64,000 nucleotides of DNA from Actinomycetes bacterium (GTDB taxonomy: Bacteria; Actinomycetota; Actinomycetes; Propionibacteriales; Nocardioidaceae). Both the position numbers and the translations under genes were made by a program. Of this stretch, positions 41,345 through 51,853 are shown piece by piece. The DNA is taken from assembly GCA_023396115.1 (NCBI GenBank), contig JAEWXC010000043.1, forward strand, positions 56,554 through 120,553, written 5' to 3'. Position 1 is the stretch's first letter. Each line of letters opens with the position of its first letter. The notes under the pieces were generated by a model. That model was not told where the DNA came from. It ran no database searches and saw only the letters and a program-made list of their open reading frames with translations.

Positions 41345-44050
41345 GTGTCCCCCTTCCGTTCCGTCCTGGTCGCGCCCCTGTTGGCGCTCTCCCTGCTGCC
41401 CACCACCCCCGCGGTCGCCGAGCCCGCCCCGAGCACGCCGAGCGTGCCCGGTGACACGCTCCTGCTCGCTCGCACCGCGGGCGAGGTGGAGGGCCCCGGG
41501 CGGTGGAGCATCGACGCCGTCGACGGCGGTCACCGGGTCTCGTGGACCGCCCCCACCCGGCTCCCGGTCGGATCGGACCGTCCCGAGATCCTGCGCGACG
41601 GGCTGCCGTGGGGCACCAGCACCGTGGCCGACGACGGACGCAGCGTGGTCGTCACCGTCCCGGGCCCGGCCCCCGAGGTGGCCGAGCTGGACGTCGAGCT
41701 GTCCGGGGTGCTCCTCGACGAGCAGTCGGCGAGCACCGGCGAGCCCCTCGTGGCCGCTCCCGCTGCCACCGGCACGGTGCTGCCGGGCGACCCCGCGGCG
41801 CCGGGCACCTTCCCGGTCAGCAGCAGCGACTACCACCTGCCCGGCGTGAAGGTGCCCGGGCTGGCCGAGCCGGTGGAGATGGTCGGCCACGTCGTCACCC
41901 CCACCTCGTCGGCGGCGACCGGGCCGCGGCCGCTGGTGCTGTTCCTGCACGGGCGGCACCCCTACTGCTACGTCCCCGGCAAGAAGCAGGACTTCGGGTC
42001 GGGCGCCTGGCCGTGCGCCGGCAAGGAGCGGGAGATCCCCAGCCACCTGGGCTACGACTACCTGCAGCGGCGGCTGGCCAGCCAGGGCTACAGCACCGTG
42101 TCGGTGCGGGTGAACGGCATCAACGCCCAGGACGACGCCCTGACCGACGGCGGCGCCGACGCCCGGGCCCGCGTGGTCCGGGCCCACCTGGCGCACTGGG
42201 CCGCGACCCGCCCCGACCCGCAGGTCGACCTGGACCGGGTCGTCCTGGTGGGGCACTCACGCGGCGGTGAGGGGGTCAACCGGGCCTCCCTGCAGGTGCC
42301 GCTGGACGCGCCCTACCGGATCGTCGGCCAACTCCTGCTCGCCCCGACCGACTTCGGTGCCCAGACAGCGCCGTTCGTGCCGACCGTCACCGTCCTGCCC
42401 GGCTGCGACGGCGACGTCTCCGACCTCCAGGGCCAGCAGTACACCGACCTGTCGCGCGGCCTGGTCGCCGGCGACACCTCGCTGAAGAGCTCGGTCTACG
42501 TGGCCGGCGCCAACCACAACTGGTTCAACACCGAGTGGACCACCGGGATGTCCCGGGCCCCCTCGTTCGACGACTGGGGCGGCCCCGCGGACAAGGCCTG
42601 CGGCACCCGCGACCCGATCCGGCTCTCCAAGGCCGAGCAGCGCGGCGTCGCGCTGGCGTACGTGGCCGCCGCGGTGCGGCTGTTCACCACCGGCGACGAG
42701 GCGTTCCTCCCGCTGCTGGACGGCTCCGACAGCCGGGTCACGGCCACCGGGGACGCCGTGGTCCGCAGCCACGCCCTCGGTGGAGGCCGGGTCGTGTGGC
42801 GCCCCGGCGCCGAACTGCGCGCCGGTCGGTCCACCGGCCGACTCGTGCAGTGCCGCGGTGTCGCGGACGTGACGGCCCAGGACTGTGGCCGCCGTGCCGG
42901 CGACGGCACCACCCCGCACTGGGTCGTCCCCGGCACCCCCGGACCGGCCGCCCGGGCCGGGCTGGACTTCACCTGGACCGGCACCGGTCGCACCGGCCGC
43001 CTCGACCTGCCCGGACCGGTCGACCTCACCGGCCGTCGGCTCGACCTGCGCACCGTGGTCGACCAGCACCACCCCTCGGTGACGCTGCGGGTGCGGTTGG
43101 TCGACGCCGACGGCGCCACCGCCCTGGTGACCCCCGCCCGCGGTGGACGCCTCGACCGGCTGCCCGGCACCCGCCGGACCGGCAAGTGGTGGGCCCAGGA
43201 CCTGGTCGTCGACCCGGGTGCGGCCGCCGTGGACCTGCGCCGGATCGTGGCGCTGGAGCTGGTCTCGGGCTCGGCCGCGGGGCGGGTGGTGCTGCTCGAC
43301 GTGGCCAGCACGCCCGCGACCCTGGCCCCGGTGCCCGCGCGACGCGCGCCGCTCCTCGACGTCGGGCGGGTCACCCGGCGTGAGGGTGACGGCAGGGCCC
43401 CGGTGACCGTCCGGGTGCCGCTGCGGGTGCACGGCACCGCCACCACACCGCTGCGGGTGCGCTGGTTCGCGGTCTCCGAGACCGGCCGGCAGCGCACCGG
43501 CACCACCACCCTGCCGGCCGGGGCGAGCTCCGGGTCGATCGGTCTGCGCCACCGCCCCGACCGCCTGCACGGCGGTGACCAGGTCCGCTACCTGTCGGCC
43601 TACGTCGAGTCCGGCGGCAGCACCGACGCCTGGGACGGCTCGCTCACCCTGCGCGAGGACGACCCGCGGCCGCGGCTGCGGTTGCGCCGCTCGGAGTTGC
43701 GGGTGGTCGAGGGTCGCGACGCCGTCGTCCGGTTCCGGCTCACCACGCCGCTGGCGCACCGCGGCTACCTGCAGGTGCGCTTCGTCCGCACCCCCGGGGC
43801 GCTGGCCGGGGCCGCGGACCTGCCCGCGCGCCTCTTCGACGTCCCGCAACCGGGTGCGCGTCCGCTGCACCGCACCCGGCAGTGGTTCTGGGTCAACGTG
43901 CCGCGGGGCCGCAAGCGGGTCGAGTTCCGGCTGCCCACCCGGGCCGACGGGGTGCCGGAGGCGGCCGAGCACCTGGCCCTGCGCTTCCGGTTGGACACCG
44001 GAGGCCGCCCGGCCGAGCGCACGGTGCGGGTCACGGTCCTGGACCGCTGA
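41345..44050 (+). CDS. secreted alpha/beta-hydrolase with C-terminal beta-sandwich region
   Basis: A 901-residue exported protein. Signal peptide at about 1-26 (FRSVLVAPLLALSLLPTTPAVAEP). The hydrolase domain (about 160-480) contains LVLFLHGRHPYC (HG oxyanion region) and nucleophile elbow GHSRGGEG (Ser near 305), with probable acid and His residues before 420; several Cys could form disulfides. The later part (about 480-900) is beta-rich; two stretches near 680-800 resemble Calx-beta modules. GAGGAGCA precedes the GTG at 41345; an upstream GTG at 41255 would hide the signal peptide. Its place between lsr2 and clpC is not shared with M. tuberculosis. Substrate unknown. Confidence 0.78.
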   Translation: MSPFRSVLVAPLLALSLLPTTPAVAEPAPSTPSVPGDTLLLARTAGEVEGPGRWSIDAVDGGHRVSWTAPTRLPVGSDRPEILRDGLPWGTSTVADDGRSVVVTVPGPAPEVAELDVELSGVLLDEQSASTGEPLVAAPAATGTVLPGDPAAPGTFPVSSSDYHLPGVKVPGLAEPVEMVGHVVTPTSSAATGPRPLVLFLHGRHPYCYVPGKKQDFGSGAWPCAGKEREIPSHLGYDYLQRRLASQGYSTVSVRVNGINAQDDALTDGGADARARVVRAHLAHWAATRPDPQVDLDRVVLVGHSRGGEGVNRASLQVPLDAPYRIVGQLLLAPTDFGAQTAPFVPTVTVLPGCDGDVSDLQGQQYTDLSRGLVAGDTSLKSSVYVAGANHNWFNTEWTTGMSRAPSFDDWGGPADKACGTRDPIRLSKAEQRGVALAYVAAAVRLFTTGDEAFLPLLDGSDSRVTATGDAVVRSHALGGGRVVWRPGAELRAGRSTGRLVQCRGVADVTAQDCGRRAGDGTTPHWVVPGTPGPAARAGLDFTWTGTGRTGRLDLPGPVDLTGRRLDLRTVVDQHHPSVTLRVRLVDADGATALVTPARGGRLDRLPGTRRTGKWWAQDLVVDPGAAAVDLRRIVALELVSGSAAGRVVLLDVASTPATLAPVPARRAPLLDVGRVTRREGDGRAPVTVRVPLRVHGTATTPLRVRWFAVSETGRQRTGTTTLPAGASSGSIGLRHRPDRLHGGDQVRYLSAYVESGGSTDAWDGSLTLREDDPRPRLRLRRSELRVVEGRDAVVRFRLTTPLAHRGYLQVRFVRTPGALAGAADLPARLFDVPQPGARPLHRTRQWFWVNVPRGRKRVEFRLPTRADGVPEAAEHLALRFRLDTGGRPAERTVRVTVLDR

Positions 44051-44125
44051 ACCCGTCGGCCGTCCCGGTCGTGGGAGGCCTGTTCGCTGCCAGCGGACGA
44101 GGCTGGTCGCGTCGGAGGGAACACG

Positions 44126-44131
44126 TAGGGT
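44126..44131 (+). promoter_or_regulatory. candidate -10 box for clpC
   Basis: TAGGGT about 89 bases before the clpC ATG, leaving a leader of roughly 80 bases with a GAGGAG ribosome binding site. Confidence 0.45.
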
Positions 44132-44219
44132 GGATCCATCCGTTGAACCCGGTGTCCCACGGTTGTCGCCCACAGGTGCCCTCCGTCCGGGGACGACGCG
44201 CACTGACGAGGAGAACTAC

Positions 44220-46817
<2,598 letters not shown>

Positions 46818-46854
46818 ACCGGCACCTCGGCGACCAGCCGAGACCAGCCACCCC

Positions 46855-46890
46855 CGCAGGGCGGCACCCCACCCGGGGTGCCGCCCTGCG
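46855..46890. terminator. clpC terminator hairpin
   Basis: A 16-bp perfect stem (46855-46870 with 46875-46890) and a 4-base loop, 38 bases after the clpC stop. It also faces the convergent mutY gene. The 22-bp repeat array begins directly after it. Confidence 0.85.
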
Positions 46891-46895
46891 GCGCT

Positions 46896-47027
46896 GACCG
46901 GGCACAAACGCGGCGCTGACCGGGCACTTGTGCGACGCCGACCGGGCACAAACGCGGCGCTGACCGGGCGGTTGTGCGACGCCGACCGGGCGGTTGTGCG
47001 ACGCCGACCGGGCGGTTGCGGCGACCG
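46896..47027 (+). repeat. 22-bp tandem repeat, locus 3 (six copies)
   Basis: The most regular array: copies start at 46896, 46918, 46940, 46962, 46984 and 47006, always 22 bp apart, with a trimmed copy at 47023. The first eight bases, GACCGGGC, are constant. The next part varies among ACAAACGCGG, ACTTGTGCGA and GGTTGTGCGA. It fills the gap between the clpC terminator and the mutY stop. Confidence 0.92.
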
Positions 47028-47034
47028 GAGCGGT

Positions 47035-47901
47035 CTAGGGGAGGGCGTATCGCTCGGGCGCCACCTGGACCGCGAGCCCGTCGGCCACCAACGACGCCAG
47101 GCAGCGCGTCAACTGGTCCCGGTCGGGCCACCGGTCGGCCAGCTCGTCGACCGCCAGGCTGGCGTCGGCGTCCCGCAGCGCCGACATGACCCGACCGCGG
47201 CACTGGCGATCCGTGCCGTCCCAGGCCTGGCCACGACGCGGGGGGCCGTCGTGCGCCGGACGTCCCGCAGCCAGCCAAGCGCACGACGCGGCCACCGGGC
47301 AGGTTTCGCACCCGGGCGAGCGGGCCGTGCAGACCAGTGCCCCGAGCTCCATCACCGCCACCGACCACGTGGCGGCGTCGGCGTCGTCGGCGGGCAGGAG
47401 CTCGAGCGCCCGGCGACGCTCGGCGACCCGGATGCTGGCCGCCGGGTACTCGACGCCGTCGAGCACCCGGCCCAGGACCCGGCGGACGTTCGTGTCGAGC
47501 ACGGCGTGGCGCCGACCGTGCGCGAAGACCGCCACCGCGGCGGCGGTGTAGTCGCCGATGCCCGGCAGGGCCACGAGGTCGTCGTACTCCGCGGGCACCT
47601 GGTCGTCGTGGTGGTCGGCGATCTCCCGGGCCGCCGCGTGCAGTCGCAGCGCTCGGCGGGGGTACCCGAGCCGCCCCCAGGCGCGCAGCACCTCCGAGAC
47701 GGGGGCGTCGGCGAAGGCCGAGGGGGTGGGCCACCGCTCCAGCCAGGCCGCGTGCACCGGCAGGACACGGACGACGGGGGTCTGCTGCAGCATGAACTCC
47801 GAGACCAGGACCGACCAGGCCGACGCCTCCGGGCGTCGCCACGGCAGGTCGCGGGCCTCACGGGCGTACCAGTCCAGCACCCGGGTGTGCAGCTCCTCCA
47901 C
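47035..47901 (-). CDS. mutY: A/G-specific adenine DNA glycosylase
   Basis: Removes adenine mispaired with 8-oxoguanine. The 288-residue protein has the helix-hairpin-helix LPGIGDYTAAAVAVFAHG (near 110-127), catalytic Asp in VLDTNVRRVLGR, EFMLQQTPVVRVLP near the N-terminus, and the 4Fe-4S ligands C-x6-C-x2-C-x5-C (CTARSPGCETCPVAASC). The C-terminus after the cluster is short, without a full NUDIX-like recognition domain, which is usual in actinobacteria. The GTG at 47901 follows a TAGAGT box. In M. tuberculosis mutY is likewise near disA-radA. Confidence 0.93.
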   Translation of the reverse strand: MEELHTRVLDWYAREARDLPWRRPEASAWSVLVSEFMLQQTPVVRVLPVHAAWLERWPTPSAFADAPVSEVLRAWGRLGYPRRALRLHAAAREIADHHDDQVPAEYDDLVALPGIGDYTAAAVAVFAHGRRHAVLDTNVRRVLGRVLDGVEYPAASIRVAERRRALELLPADDADAATWSVAVMELGALVCTARSPGCETCPVAASCAWLAAGRPAHDGPPRRGQAWDGTDRQCRGRVMSALRDADASLAVDELADRWPDRDQLTRCLASLVADGLAVQVAPERYALP

Positions 47902-47908
47902 CGCGGTG

Positions 47909-47914
47909 ACTCTA
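47909..47914 (-). promoter_or_regulatory. -10 box of a leaderless promoter for mutY
   Basis: TAGAGT on the minus strand with seven bases to the GTG at 47901. Confidence 0.6.
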
Positions 47915-47967
47915 CGGGTGCCGGCCGCGCCGCGGAGTGGCAACCCCGAGAGGCGTTCCCGGCTCGG

Positions 47968-47973
47968 TAGCCT
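47968..47973 (+). promoter_or_regulatory. -10 box of a leaderless promoter, divergent from mutY
   Basis: TAGCCT, six bases before the ATG at 47980. The two outward-facing boxes are about 54 bases apart. Confidence 0.6.
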
Positions 47974-47979
47974 CCGGGC

Positions 47980-48849
47980 ATGAGCACGCTGACCAGGCCA
48001 CGAGGTCCGCTGCCCGCTCGCGTCTACTGGGTGCGGCGCACGCTGCTGCTGGCGGTTCCGCTGGTCCTGGTCGTTGTCTTGGCGATGGTCTTCTCCGGTG
48101 GTGGCGACGACCCCGAGACCAACGGGCAGGCAGCCCAGGTGGATGCACCGACCCGCGACGCCGAGCAGGGGGACCGCACCGACGACGCCCCCGCACCGGC
48201 TGCTCCCACCACGAAGGTCAAGCCGACCAAGGAGCCGCTGCCGGACCCGTCCGGGCCCTGTGAGCCCTCCGACGTGGTCATCGAACCGACCGTGGGGACC
48301 GCGGTCGCCGGGCGGTCGGTGCCGATCTTGCTGACCCTCACCACCCGCACTACCGAGGCCTGCACGTTCGAGCTCTCGGGCAGCACGGTGGCGGTCAGCA
48401 TCACCTCCGGCAAGGACCCGATCTGGAACACCCGACACTGCGCGGACGCGGTGCCGGCGCAGGAGGTCGTGGTCCGGCGTGCCACGACCACCAAGGTGGC
48501 GATGGCCTGGAACTCGCGGCGCTCCGACGAGGACTGCTCGCGGCTGACCGACTACGCGGGCACCGGCTACTACCACGTCGAGACGGCCGCGCTCGGCGGT
48601 GAACCGGACTCGGTGCAGTTCCGCCTGCTGCCGCCCGGCACGAAGGTCGAGACCGACGAGGACGACCAGGACGGCTCGAAGGACAAGTCCAAGTCGAAGG
48701 ACAAGTCCAAGAGCAAGGCGAAGAACAAGGGCAAGAACAAGTCCAAGGACAAGGACGGCTCCTCCCAGGGGGAGCAGTCCGGCTCCGACGACGCCACCTC
48801 GCAGCAGACCTCCCCCGAGCCGTCGGGTGCGGTCGAGCCGAACGGCTGA
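47980..48849 (+). CDS. membrane-anchored extracytoplasmic protein with Lys/Ser-rich tail
   Basis: A 289-residue protein of unknown function. One N-terminal membrane anchor (about 22-42, LLLAVPLVLVVVLAMVF) is followed by an acidic linker, then a folded domain at about 90-225 that begins CEPSDVVIEPTVGTAVAG and contains four cysteines; its beta pattern resembles extracellular sandwich modules. Residues about 230-260 are an unusual alternating Lys/Ser/Asp run (KDKSKSK type), then a Ser/Glu/Pro tail. Lysine codons are almost all AAG, so the run is not a frameshift. Leaderless promoter. An mscS-like gene follows after 111 bases. Confidence 0.75.
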   Translation: MSTLTRPRGPLPARVYWVRRTLLLAVPLVLVVVLAMVFSGGGDDPETNGQAAQVDAPTRDAEQGDRTDDAPAPAAPTTKVKPTKEPLPDPSGPCEPSDVVIEPTVGTAVAGRSVPILLTLTTRTTEACTFELSGSTVAVSITSGKDPIWNTRHCADAVPAQEVVVRRATTTKVAMAWNSRRSDEDCSRLTDYAGTGYYHVETAALGGEPDSVQFRLLPPGTKVETDEDDQDGSKDKSKSKDKSKSKAKNKGKNKSKDKDGSSQGEQSGSDDATSQQTSPEPSGAVEPNG

Positions 48850-48960
48850 GCCCCGGATCCGGACCGGCCGCGGCTTGAACGTCGTGGAAGACTCGGGCAG
48901 CGTCACAGGACGAGTGGCGAGCGGGCCGAGCTGCCCGCCCCGAGGGAGTGAGGAGGGATC

Positions 48961-49854
48961 GTGCCCCACGTGCAGGTCACGGGTCTCGACGACCTCCTCT
49001 GGTGGCTGCGCGGTGACGGACTGGAGATCCTGCTCATCGTGCTCGGTGCGACCCTGGTGGCGCGCTTCCTGAACTGGAACCGGCTCCGGTACATCTCCCG
49101 GATGGACGCCCGCGACGCTGCCGGCGACCAGCTGGTGCGCACCGAGTCCGAGAAGTACCACCGGGCCGTGGCCCAGGTCGTCATCTGGGCCCTGGTGGTG
49201 CTCGTCTACGTGGTCGCCGGCGTCATGGTGATCGACCGGTTCGGCATCCCGCTGACCGGCTTCGTGGTCCCCGGCACCGTCGTCGGTGTCGCCCTGGGCT
49301 TCGGTGCCCAGCGGATCGTGCAGGACGTGATGGCGGGCTTCTTCGTCCTCGCCGAGCGCCAGTACGGCTACGGCGACCTGGTCCGCGTGGCCGTGGTGGG
49401 TGTGGCCGAGCCGGTGATCGGCACGGTCGAGTCGGTGAGCCTGCGGGTCACCCGCATCCGCGCCACCAAGGGCGAGGTCGTGGTGACACCGAACGGCTCG
49501 ATCGTGCAGGTGACGAACTACTCGCGCGACTGGGCCCGTGCGGTGCTCGACGTCCCGGTCCCGGCGGGGATCGACATCAACTTGGTCACCGACGTGCTCG
49601 GGCGGGTCGGGACGGCTGCCTTCGAGGACCCGGCACTCGCGCCCCTGCTGCTCGACAAGCCGCAGGTCATGGGCGTGGAGTCGATCGAGGCCGAGGAGCT
49701 GTTGATCCGCGTGGTGGCCCGGACCCTGCCGGGTCGCCAGTTCGAGGTCGGCCGCATCCTGCGCGCCCGGATCGCGGCGGCGTTCCGCCGCGAGGGGGTC
49801 GTGGTGCCCACCACCCTGGCCACCGGGAACCCGACGGCGGTGGCCGATGACTGA
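48961..49854 (+). CDS. mechanosensitive channel, MscS family
   Basis: Small-conductance mechanosensitive channel relieving osmotic pressure. The 297-residue protein has membrane segments at about 20-36 and 72-95 and the pore helix region (about 98-125) with VPGTVVGVALGFGAQRIVQDVMAGFFVLAE, the family hallmark with alternating Gly/Ala packing and FGAQ. A cytoplasmic beta domain with VVVTPNGSIVQVTNYSR follows. GAGGAGGGA lies upstream of the GTG start. It overlaps the next gene by eight bases, so that membrane protein may be an accessory part. Ion preference unknown. Confidence 0.9.
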   Translation: MPHVQVTGLDDLLWWLRGDGLEILLIVLGATLVARFLNWNRLRYISRMDARDAAGDQLVRTESEKYHRAVAQVVIWALVVLVYVVAGVMVIDRFGIPLTGFVVPGTVVGVALGFGAQRIVQDVMAGFFVLAERQYGYGDLVRVAVVGVAEPVIGTVESVSLRVTRIRATKGEVVVTPNGSIVQVTNYSRDWARAVLDVPVPAGIDINLVTDVLGRVGTAAFEDPALAPLLLDKPQVMGVESIEAEELLIRVVARTLPGRQFEVGRILRARIAAAFRREGVVVPTTLATGNPTAVADD

Positions 49855-50338
49855 CGAGCCCACCCGCCCCGTGCCGAACACCGAGCACCCGACCGTGGAG
49901 GGTTCTGCCGACGAGACGACCGAGGCGGCTGACACGCCGTCGCCGCACCGGCCGCGGACCTCGACCGTCGTCCTGGTGGTCGCGTTCCTGGCGGTGCTGG
50001 CCCTCTACCTGGTGGTCCGTCCCGAGCCCACGGTGCGGGTGCCGGTCGACCGGGTCCCCTCGCAGGAGCAGACCCGGGACGAACCCCGGCCGAGCGACGA
50101 ACCGACCTCGACGCCGACCCGGGAGAGCTCGCCCACTCCGACGCAGGAGCCCGGCGAGGAGCAGACGGGCGATCCCGGCGACGAGCCGAGCCAGGAACCG
50201 ACCCGGGACCCGACCCCGGACCCGACCGAGCCGACCCCGACCACTCCTCAGCCGACCAGCCCGGCCCCGACCGGGACACCCACCGGCGACCCGAGCCCGA
50301 CCGGGAACGCCGCGTCCCCGGACTCACCCCAGGACTGA
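49847..50338 (+). CDS. single-pass membrane protein with Pro/Thr-rich extracytoplasmic tail
   Basis: A 163-residue protein of unknown function. About 40 polar residues precede one membrane segment (about 41-60, TVVLVVAFLAVLALYLVV). The remaining ~100 residues are almost entirely Pro, Thr, Glu, Asp, Ser and Gly (EPTRDPTPDPTEPTPTTPQP), a wall-spanning stalk-like, disordered tail that could be glycosylated. The ATG overlaps the MscS-like gene, suggesting it is made with that channel. No enzymatic motif. Confidence 0.7.
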   Translation: MTDEPTRPVPNTEHPTVEGSADETTEAADTPSPHRPRTSTVVLVVAFLAVLALYLVVRPEPTVRVPVDRVPSQEQTRDEPRPSDEPTSTPTRESSPTPTQEPGEEQTGDPGDEPSQEPTRDPTPDPTEPTPTTPQPTSPAPTGTPTGDPSPTGNAASPDSPQD

Positions 50339-50397
50339 TCCACCCAGCCCCGGGGCGGCTCCCTCCGTCGCCGAGCACGCGTGAACCGCGCGCACAA

Positions 50398-50549
50398 GTG
50401 CCCGGTGGGCGTCGCGGAAGTGCCCGGTGAGCGTCGCGGATGTGCCCGGTGGGCGTCGCGGAAGTGCCCGGTCGGCGCCGCGGAAGGGGCGAGGTCGGCG
50501 CGCAAGTGCCCGGTCGGCGTCGCGGATGTGCCCGGTCGGCGTGGGGTGG
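50398..50549 (-). repeat. 22-bp tandem repeat, locus 4 (seven copies, inverted orientation)
   Basis: On the plus strand the unit reads GTGCCCGGTCGGCGTCGCGG, the complement of the other arrays. Copies begin at 50398, 50420, 50442, 50464, 50486 (degraded), 50506 and 50528; all steps are 22 bp except one of 20. The surrounding 315-base gap (50339-50653) holds only this array and the disA terminator; no gene was seen in it. Confidence 0.88.
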
Positions 50550-50620
50550 GCGCGGTTTCGAGCCGCCGTCGCGCCTGACCTCGTTCCTCAGTCCGCCGCG
50601 GGCTCCCTCAACCTCTTCAC

Positions 50621-50653
50621 GTCCTGCCTCCCGGCCACGCCGGGAGGCAGGAC
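50621..50653 (-). terminator. disA terminator
   Basis: A 15-bp perfect stem (50621-50635 with 50639-50653) and 3-base loop, starting directly after the disA stop codon. Confidence 0.85.
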
Positions 50654-51739
50654 TCAGACGTAGCGCTCGAGGATGCTGGACTCCGCCAGGCGGGACAGGC
50701 CCTCCCGGACGCTGCGGGCCCGGAGCTCCCCGACGCCGTCGACGGCCTGCAGGTTGTCGATCCCGGCCGAGAGCAGCTGCTGCAGGCCACCGAAGTGCTC
50801 CACCAGCCGGTCCACGACGCTGACCGGGAGCCGCGGCACCTTCGCCAGCAGCCGGTACCCGCGCGGGGTGACCGCGCCGTCCAGGTGCTCGGCGTCGCCC
50901 AGCCCCAGGGCCTTGGCCACCTGCCCGACGTCGACCAGCTCGGTGGAGGAGAGCGCCTCCAGCTTGCCGATCAGGGCCTCGGTGGTCCGGCCGCGGCGGC
51001 CGCTGGGCAGGTAGTCGCGGACCACCAGCTCCCGCTCGGCGTCGACCCCGGTGACCAGCTCCTCCAGCTGCAGCGCCAGCAGACGGCCGTCGGTCCCCAG
51101 CTCCAGGACGTAGTCCTCGATCTCACGGGCGATCCGGGTGACCATCTCCAACCGCTGTGCCACCACGGCGACGTCGCGGACGGTGACCAGGTCCTCGATC
51201 TCCAGCGCCGAGAGGGTGCTGGTCACCTCGTCCAGGCGCATCTTGTACCGCTCGAGCGTGGCCAGGGCCTGGTTGGCGCGGGACAGGATCTGCCCGGCGT
51301 CCTCCAGCACGTGCCGGGTGGCGCCCACGTACGCGGCGATGATCTGCATCGACTGCGACACCGAGATCACCGGGAACCCGGTCTGCTTGGCGACCCGGTC
51401 GGCGGTGCGGTGCCGGGTACCGGTCTCGTCGGAGTGGATGGTGTGGTCGGGCATCAGGTGCACCGCGGCCTTGTGGATCCGGGTGGTGTCCTTGTCCAGG
51501 ATGATCGCGCCGTCCATCTTCGCCAGCTCGCGCAGACCGGTCGCGGTGAACGGCACGTCGAGGGTGAAGCCGCCGGTGGCGATCCCGTCGACCTGCTTGT
51601 CGTGACCCAGCACGATCAGGGCACCGGTACGGCCCCGCAGGATCCGCTCCAGACCGTCGCGCAGCTGCGTACCCGGTGCGATCTGGGCGAGTGTCGCGCG
51701 CAGACGCAGCGTCTCGTCCGAACGTTCGGTCCCGACCAC
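50654..51739 (-). CDS. disA: DNA-integrity-scanning diadenylate cyclase DisA
   Basis: Makes cyclic di-AMP from two ATP and stops at branched DNA. The 361-residue protein has the DAC domain with DGAIILDKD (near 73) and GTRHRTADR (near 108; the RHR motif), a helical spine, and a C-terminal helix-hairpin-helix DNA-binding domain (LLSAGIDNLQAVDGVGELRA). Start: the GTG at 51739 has GGAGG close upstream and gives the usual length; an upstream GTG at 51793 would begin before the probable promoter's own -10 box. radA lies upstream in the same direction, the common disA-radA pairing. Ends at a tight terminator. Confidence 0.96.
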   Translation of the reverse strand: MVGTERSDETLRLRATLAQIAPGTQLRDGLERILRGRTGALIVLGHDKQVDGIATGGFTLDVPFTATGLRELAKMDGAIILDKDTTRIHKAAVHLMPDHTIHSDETGTRHRTADRVAKQTGFPVISVSQSMQIIAAYVGATRHVLEDAGQILSRANQALATLERYKMRLDEVTSTLSALEIEDLVTVRDVAVVAQRLEMVTRIAREIEDYVLELGTDGRLLALQLEELVTGVDAERELVVRDYLPSGRRGRTTEALIGKLEALSSTELVDVGQVAKALGLGDAEHLDGAVTPRGYRLLAKVPRLPVSVVDRLVEHFGGLQQLLSAGIDNLQAVDGVGELRARSVREGLSRLAESSILERYV

Positions 51740-51776
51740 GTGTCCTCCGGTTGCTTGGGGGCCGCTGCCCGCGACG

Positions 51777-51782
51777 AGTCTA
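51777..51782 (-). promoter_or_regulatory. -10 box for disA
   Basis: TAGACT on the minus strand, 37 bases before the GTG at 51739, in the 114-base gap after radA. disA can thus be made separately from radA. Confidence 0.5.
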
Positions 51783-51853
51783 GGGCCTCGCACCGGCGTC
51801 GCGGGACCGGTGACGCAGGTCGGCCGGGTCGGGGCGGACCCGACCCGCCGGGG

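Noticed and set aside
46896..47027. CRISPR array
   Set aside because: Units are contiguous 22-mers without spacers, and no cas gene is in the window.
48670..48770. Frameshift or sequencing error in the Lys/Ser-rich tail
   Set aside because: The frame continues to a normal stop and third positions stay G/C, as in real genes here.
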